Below are positions 61,251-64,000 of a stretch of 64,000 nucleotides of DNA, piece by piece. The notes under the pieces are model-generated. The model was given only the letters and a program-made list of their open reading frames with translations, was not told the DNA's origin and searched no databases. Position 1 is the stretch's first letter, and the number at the start of each line of letters is the position of its first letter. The DNA is from Brachypodium distachyon. Lineage: Eukaryota > Streptophyta > Magnoliopsida > Poales > Poaceae. The translations under genes were made by a program, and so were the position numbers. Where the stretch lies: assembly GCF_000005505.3 (NCBI RefSeq), contig NC_016132.3, positions 57,922,914 through 57,986,913 of the forward strand, read 5' to 3'.

Positions 61251-63694
61251 CGATCAGTAAAACAACTGTATGTAAAACGGACGGTAACGCACACTGTTTC
61301 TTTCTCCTGATTTCGCACCTACGCCGCTTTGTCCTTGCTATTTTTTCAGCGTATGTATATGCATGGTTCATAATTTTTTGTTATAGTTTTAGTGTTAAAT
61401 TTAAACTAAAATCACCACTAGTACTAACAAGTTCTAGAAGAACCTCATCCGTGTCAGCTGGCTGCATTAATTCTCAGATGCTGAGAAGGCAGTCCGGCCG
61501 ATTGTGCGATGACAGAGCCGTAGAACATGGTGGGGCAGTGTCCTGAAGATGCAATTTACATTTGGCCCAAGTTGCAGCATACTTGGGCTGTGAGTGTTGG
61601 GCTGTTGGAGTTGCTGCTCGCTCGCCCGTCGCCCCGTCGGTCCAGATAACTTGGTCTCATTCGTATCACTGGCTCCAGTCTCCAGATACAGGCCGGGTAG
61701 AGAGCCACTGCTGCGCTCATTCGTAGGCCCATAACTAGTAGAAACGGCGCGAAATTCTTTTAGCCAGATCTGTTCTAAAAAAAGAAAAGCTGAGGGGTTC
61801 TCGTTACTCAAAAAAGAAAAAAACAAGAAAAAAAAACTGAGGGGTCCTCGTGTTCGCCGTTTGATCATGTTTAAAGCGTGGATGGAGTGTACGGTCGGGG
61901 TGTGGGTCTGGCTCAGACAGCACACCCCATGTAAATGACCTCTTCTTCGCCGTTTGATCATGTTCAAAGCAAATGTGGTGGGTCCAGAAATTATTCGCGA
62001 CACTATTGAGACCTACTCCGTACCATAACGTTTCGGGACAATGGGTTTGCTGCACACATTCAGGCGAGAGCAGCGACAACTACGATCTTGGGCATCATGT
62101 TTAAACATTTCCCACAATATCTGATTTCATATTTATTTCCAGAATTGACATCTAAGTATACTATGTACTCCAGTCCCAAGTCCAATCTTTTTTTTTGAGG
62201 AACGGTCCCAAGTCCCATCTAGAAGAGAGAAAAAAGAAACTGTAGTTGTGGTTTCCTGCCAGTGGGTTCCTTTACTTGCAATTAAGTTGGTAAGCAACAC
62301 CGCCTATAAAGCTTCTCCTTACCAACAAAACAAAGTGCACACAAAGCATATATATTACTAAATCATTCTGTACGACTCAATAAGCTGCTGATCATATCAG
62401 CGCCTAGCACCAAATTTATAAACGACTCATATTAACCAATCTCGGCCCGGCACGCACGTCACGTGATTACGGGCGCCTAACTTTTCTCTGACGCGACGTC
62501 TCTCCAACCTTAATTCTAGCTAGCTGCATCTAATCCTCTTCCTCCTACTGCTAATTCTAATTAATAAGTACTAGGAGTACTATAAGATCGGGCGACGTGG
62601 CAAGCCAGCAAGCAAAGCGCGGGCGCGCTCCCTGCGTGTCGCGCGACGGGGAACCCATGCCGCGGCACGCGTCGGCACGCGCCGGGCGCGCCCCGGCACG
62701 CGCTCGGCGCGCTCCGGCACCGTGCAAGCATGACGCCCCCTATGGATTAACATATAAGCAGCTTAGCGTATGGACGGCGATTAGTTAAGGATATATATAT
62801 GCTAGGCCTTAGATCCCCCCTGCAGGTGGAATCATTCATCATGCCCTCCGTCGACCTGCCCGTATCTATCTATCCGGCTTATGAGCTTAATGTATAGTAC
62901 TATGATGCTTACCTGCTACCCAGCTAGGCAGATAGCTGCTGATCGATCGAGTAAATGGCTCCATGCATTGGCTCGATCAGCTCCTTCCATTGATTATAAC
63001 TATACATAAAGTACGCAGTTCTGATCGACTTGAACCTAACACCAGGTAGTGCTACGAGTAGTATCTAGCTAGCTAGTAGTAGTATATATAGTGCAAGTAT
63101 AATACTGGAATGTCTGTATTTTGATTTTGGGAGTTTTATAGTTTAATTGTCGTTGTAATTTGCTCCAACCAAAATGGCATCTTGCCCCCCAAGTAGGGCG
63201 AGCCCCGAACGGAATCGCACCACTGGATCCGGCGGCGCTAGCTTTGATGTATACGTACGTGCGTGCGTTCTTTTTTTCATTTTTCTCTTTTTGTTTTGTT
63301 TCATGGAAAGGAAAAGTTTTATAACAAGACTAACCAACTACTTGTACTAGTACAAGTTAAATTGATCCACCACATATTCAGCTAACTGATGAATTAATTA
63401 AGCTAGGTAGCTAAAAATAGTTTTAGTATAGATACGTTTTGATGGGATGATCAGCGAGTGCATTTTAGTTTTTTTTTTGTTCGATTAACAAGGTTTAGTT
63501 CCCACTCTGCAAATGTAATTTCAAGCAAGCTATATATAAGATAAAAGTAAATTAAACCCTTCGAGCTCATTCTTTTTTTTGCTTGTTCTCCGACTAGATA
63601 CAGATGGAGACATCGAATATTATTAGTTAGCTAAGAATTCGTTATCTGGAAGGGCTAGGTCGCATGTGACACTGACATGCATCGATCTTTGCCG
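61251..63694. other. intergenic, repeats only
   Basis: No gene recognised. A 24-base phrase (tcgccgtttgatcatgtt, then t/caaagc) recurs at 61854-61877 and 61947-61970. A GC-rich low-complexity stretch of repeated cggcacgcg/ggcgcgc words lies at about 62620-62730. The right end is the upstream region of the last gene. Confidence 0.5.
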
Positions 63695-63704
63695 TATATA
63701 AATA
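63695..63704 (+). promoter_or_regulatory. TATA box of the gene at the right edge
   Basis: TATATAAATA, 158-167 bp upstream of the ATG at 63862, with a pyrimidine-rich leader following. Confidence 0.75.
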
Positions 63705-63861
63705 GGAGGGTCACCACTCCGGAACCGGCGGAAGCCAACTCCATCCATATATCTAAGCTTAGGGTGTGGTCTCCCCCTACCTGCAGGCTGCAGCAGCAGG
63801 CTTCTACTTCTTGCCATTAGCTAGATCCGTCTCGCTAACAAGCTAGATCAAGGAGGAAGCA

Positions 63862-64000
63862 ATGGGGCACCAGCTGTTCGTCGACGACCCGTTCGCGAGC
63901 AGCATCTCGTCGCTGGAGGCGGAGGCCATCTTCTCCGGCGCCGGCGGGCAGTGGCGCGGCGGCGGCGGCCTCGACGACCGTGACCTCTCCGCCATGCCGG
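63862..64000 (+). CDS. unrecognised protein, N-terminal 46 codons, cut by window end
   Basis: The ATG sits in aagcaATGGGG, a good plant context, 160 bp below a TATA box, and the frame stays open to the window edge. The visible N-terminus begins MGHQLFVDDPFASS and continues with an acidic, then Gly-rich stretch (GGQWRGGGGLDDRD). No signal peptide or membrane segment in this part. I do not recognise the family; strong third-position GC supports real coding sequence. Confidence 0.65.
   Translation, partial: MGHQLFVDDPFASSISSLEAEAIFSGAGGQWRGGGGLDDRDLSAMP

Overview
The window is plant nuclear DNA, almost certainly from a grass. Genes are split by GT-AG introns, GC-rich single-exon genes sit next to AT-rich introns and spacers, Stowaway-type MITEs with the ctccctccg end and TA target duplications occur throughout, and the proteins are typical plant families. 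Gene density (about a dozen genes in 64 kb) suggests a compact genome such as Brachypodium or a relative. From memory only, the set germin-like protein, FIS1, CYP94-type P450 and tandem UMP synthases resembles the distal long arm of rice chromosome 1; I could not check this.

Layout. 1-7.2 kb: a germin-like protein (minus) and a FIS1 mitochondrial/peroxisomal fission gene (plus) whose expected ATG reads AGG. 7.6-20.1 kb: a cluster of BAHD acyltransferases, three in direct orientation, then an internally deleted pseudogene and a fourth intact gene on the opposite strand; between them lie a long-TIR transposon with two nested MITEs, a 38-bp tandem repeat and the 3' end of a LINE. 21.9-31.6 kb: a complete 23-exon villin gene (981 codons assembled by hand without a break), including an 11-nt microexon, a transposon in one intron and a relic of exon 7 in another. 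32.8-34.5 kb: an intronless CYP94-like P450, divergent from villin, with two G-boxes upstream. 34.8-42.0 kb: two tandem UMP synthase genes with identical six-exon structure. The distal copy is conventional; the proximal copy has lost the Lys/His catalytic loop of its orotate phosphoribosyltransferase domain while its OMP decarboxylase motifs are intact. 42.2-52.6 kb: a Helitron with both termini recognisable, carrying a frameshifted Rep-helicase gene and an apparently intact RPA70-like gene. 53.2-56.7 kb: an ArfGAP-C2 gene (AGD12/ZAC type) with an N-terminal four-copy 13-residue repeat. 58.6-59.3 kb: an S40-type senescence-regulator gene. 59.4-63.7 kb: gene-poor, locally duplicated DNA. 63.86 kb to the end: the first 46 codons of an unrecognised gene with a good TATA box.

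The genes do not form a pathway. The coherent sub-systems are the BAHD cluster (probably hydroxycinnamoyl-type acyl transfer in specialised metabolism), the UMPS pair (last two steps of UMP synthesis, possibly sub-functionalised) and the Helitron with its RPA-like passenger gene. Splice sites were chosen by eye from GT/AG signals, reading frame and family conservation; no transcript evidence was available.
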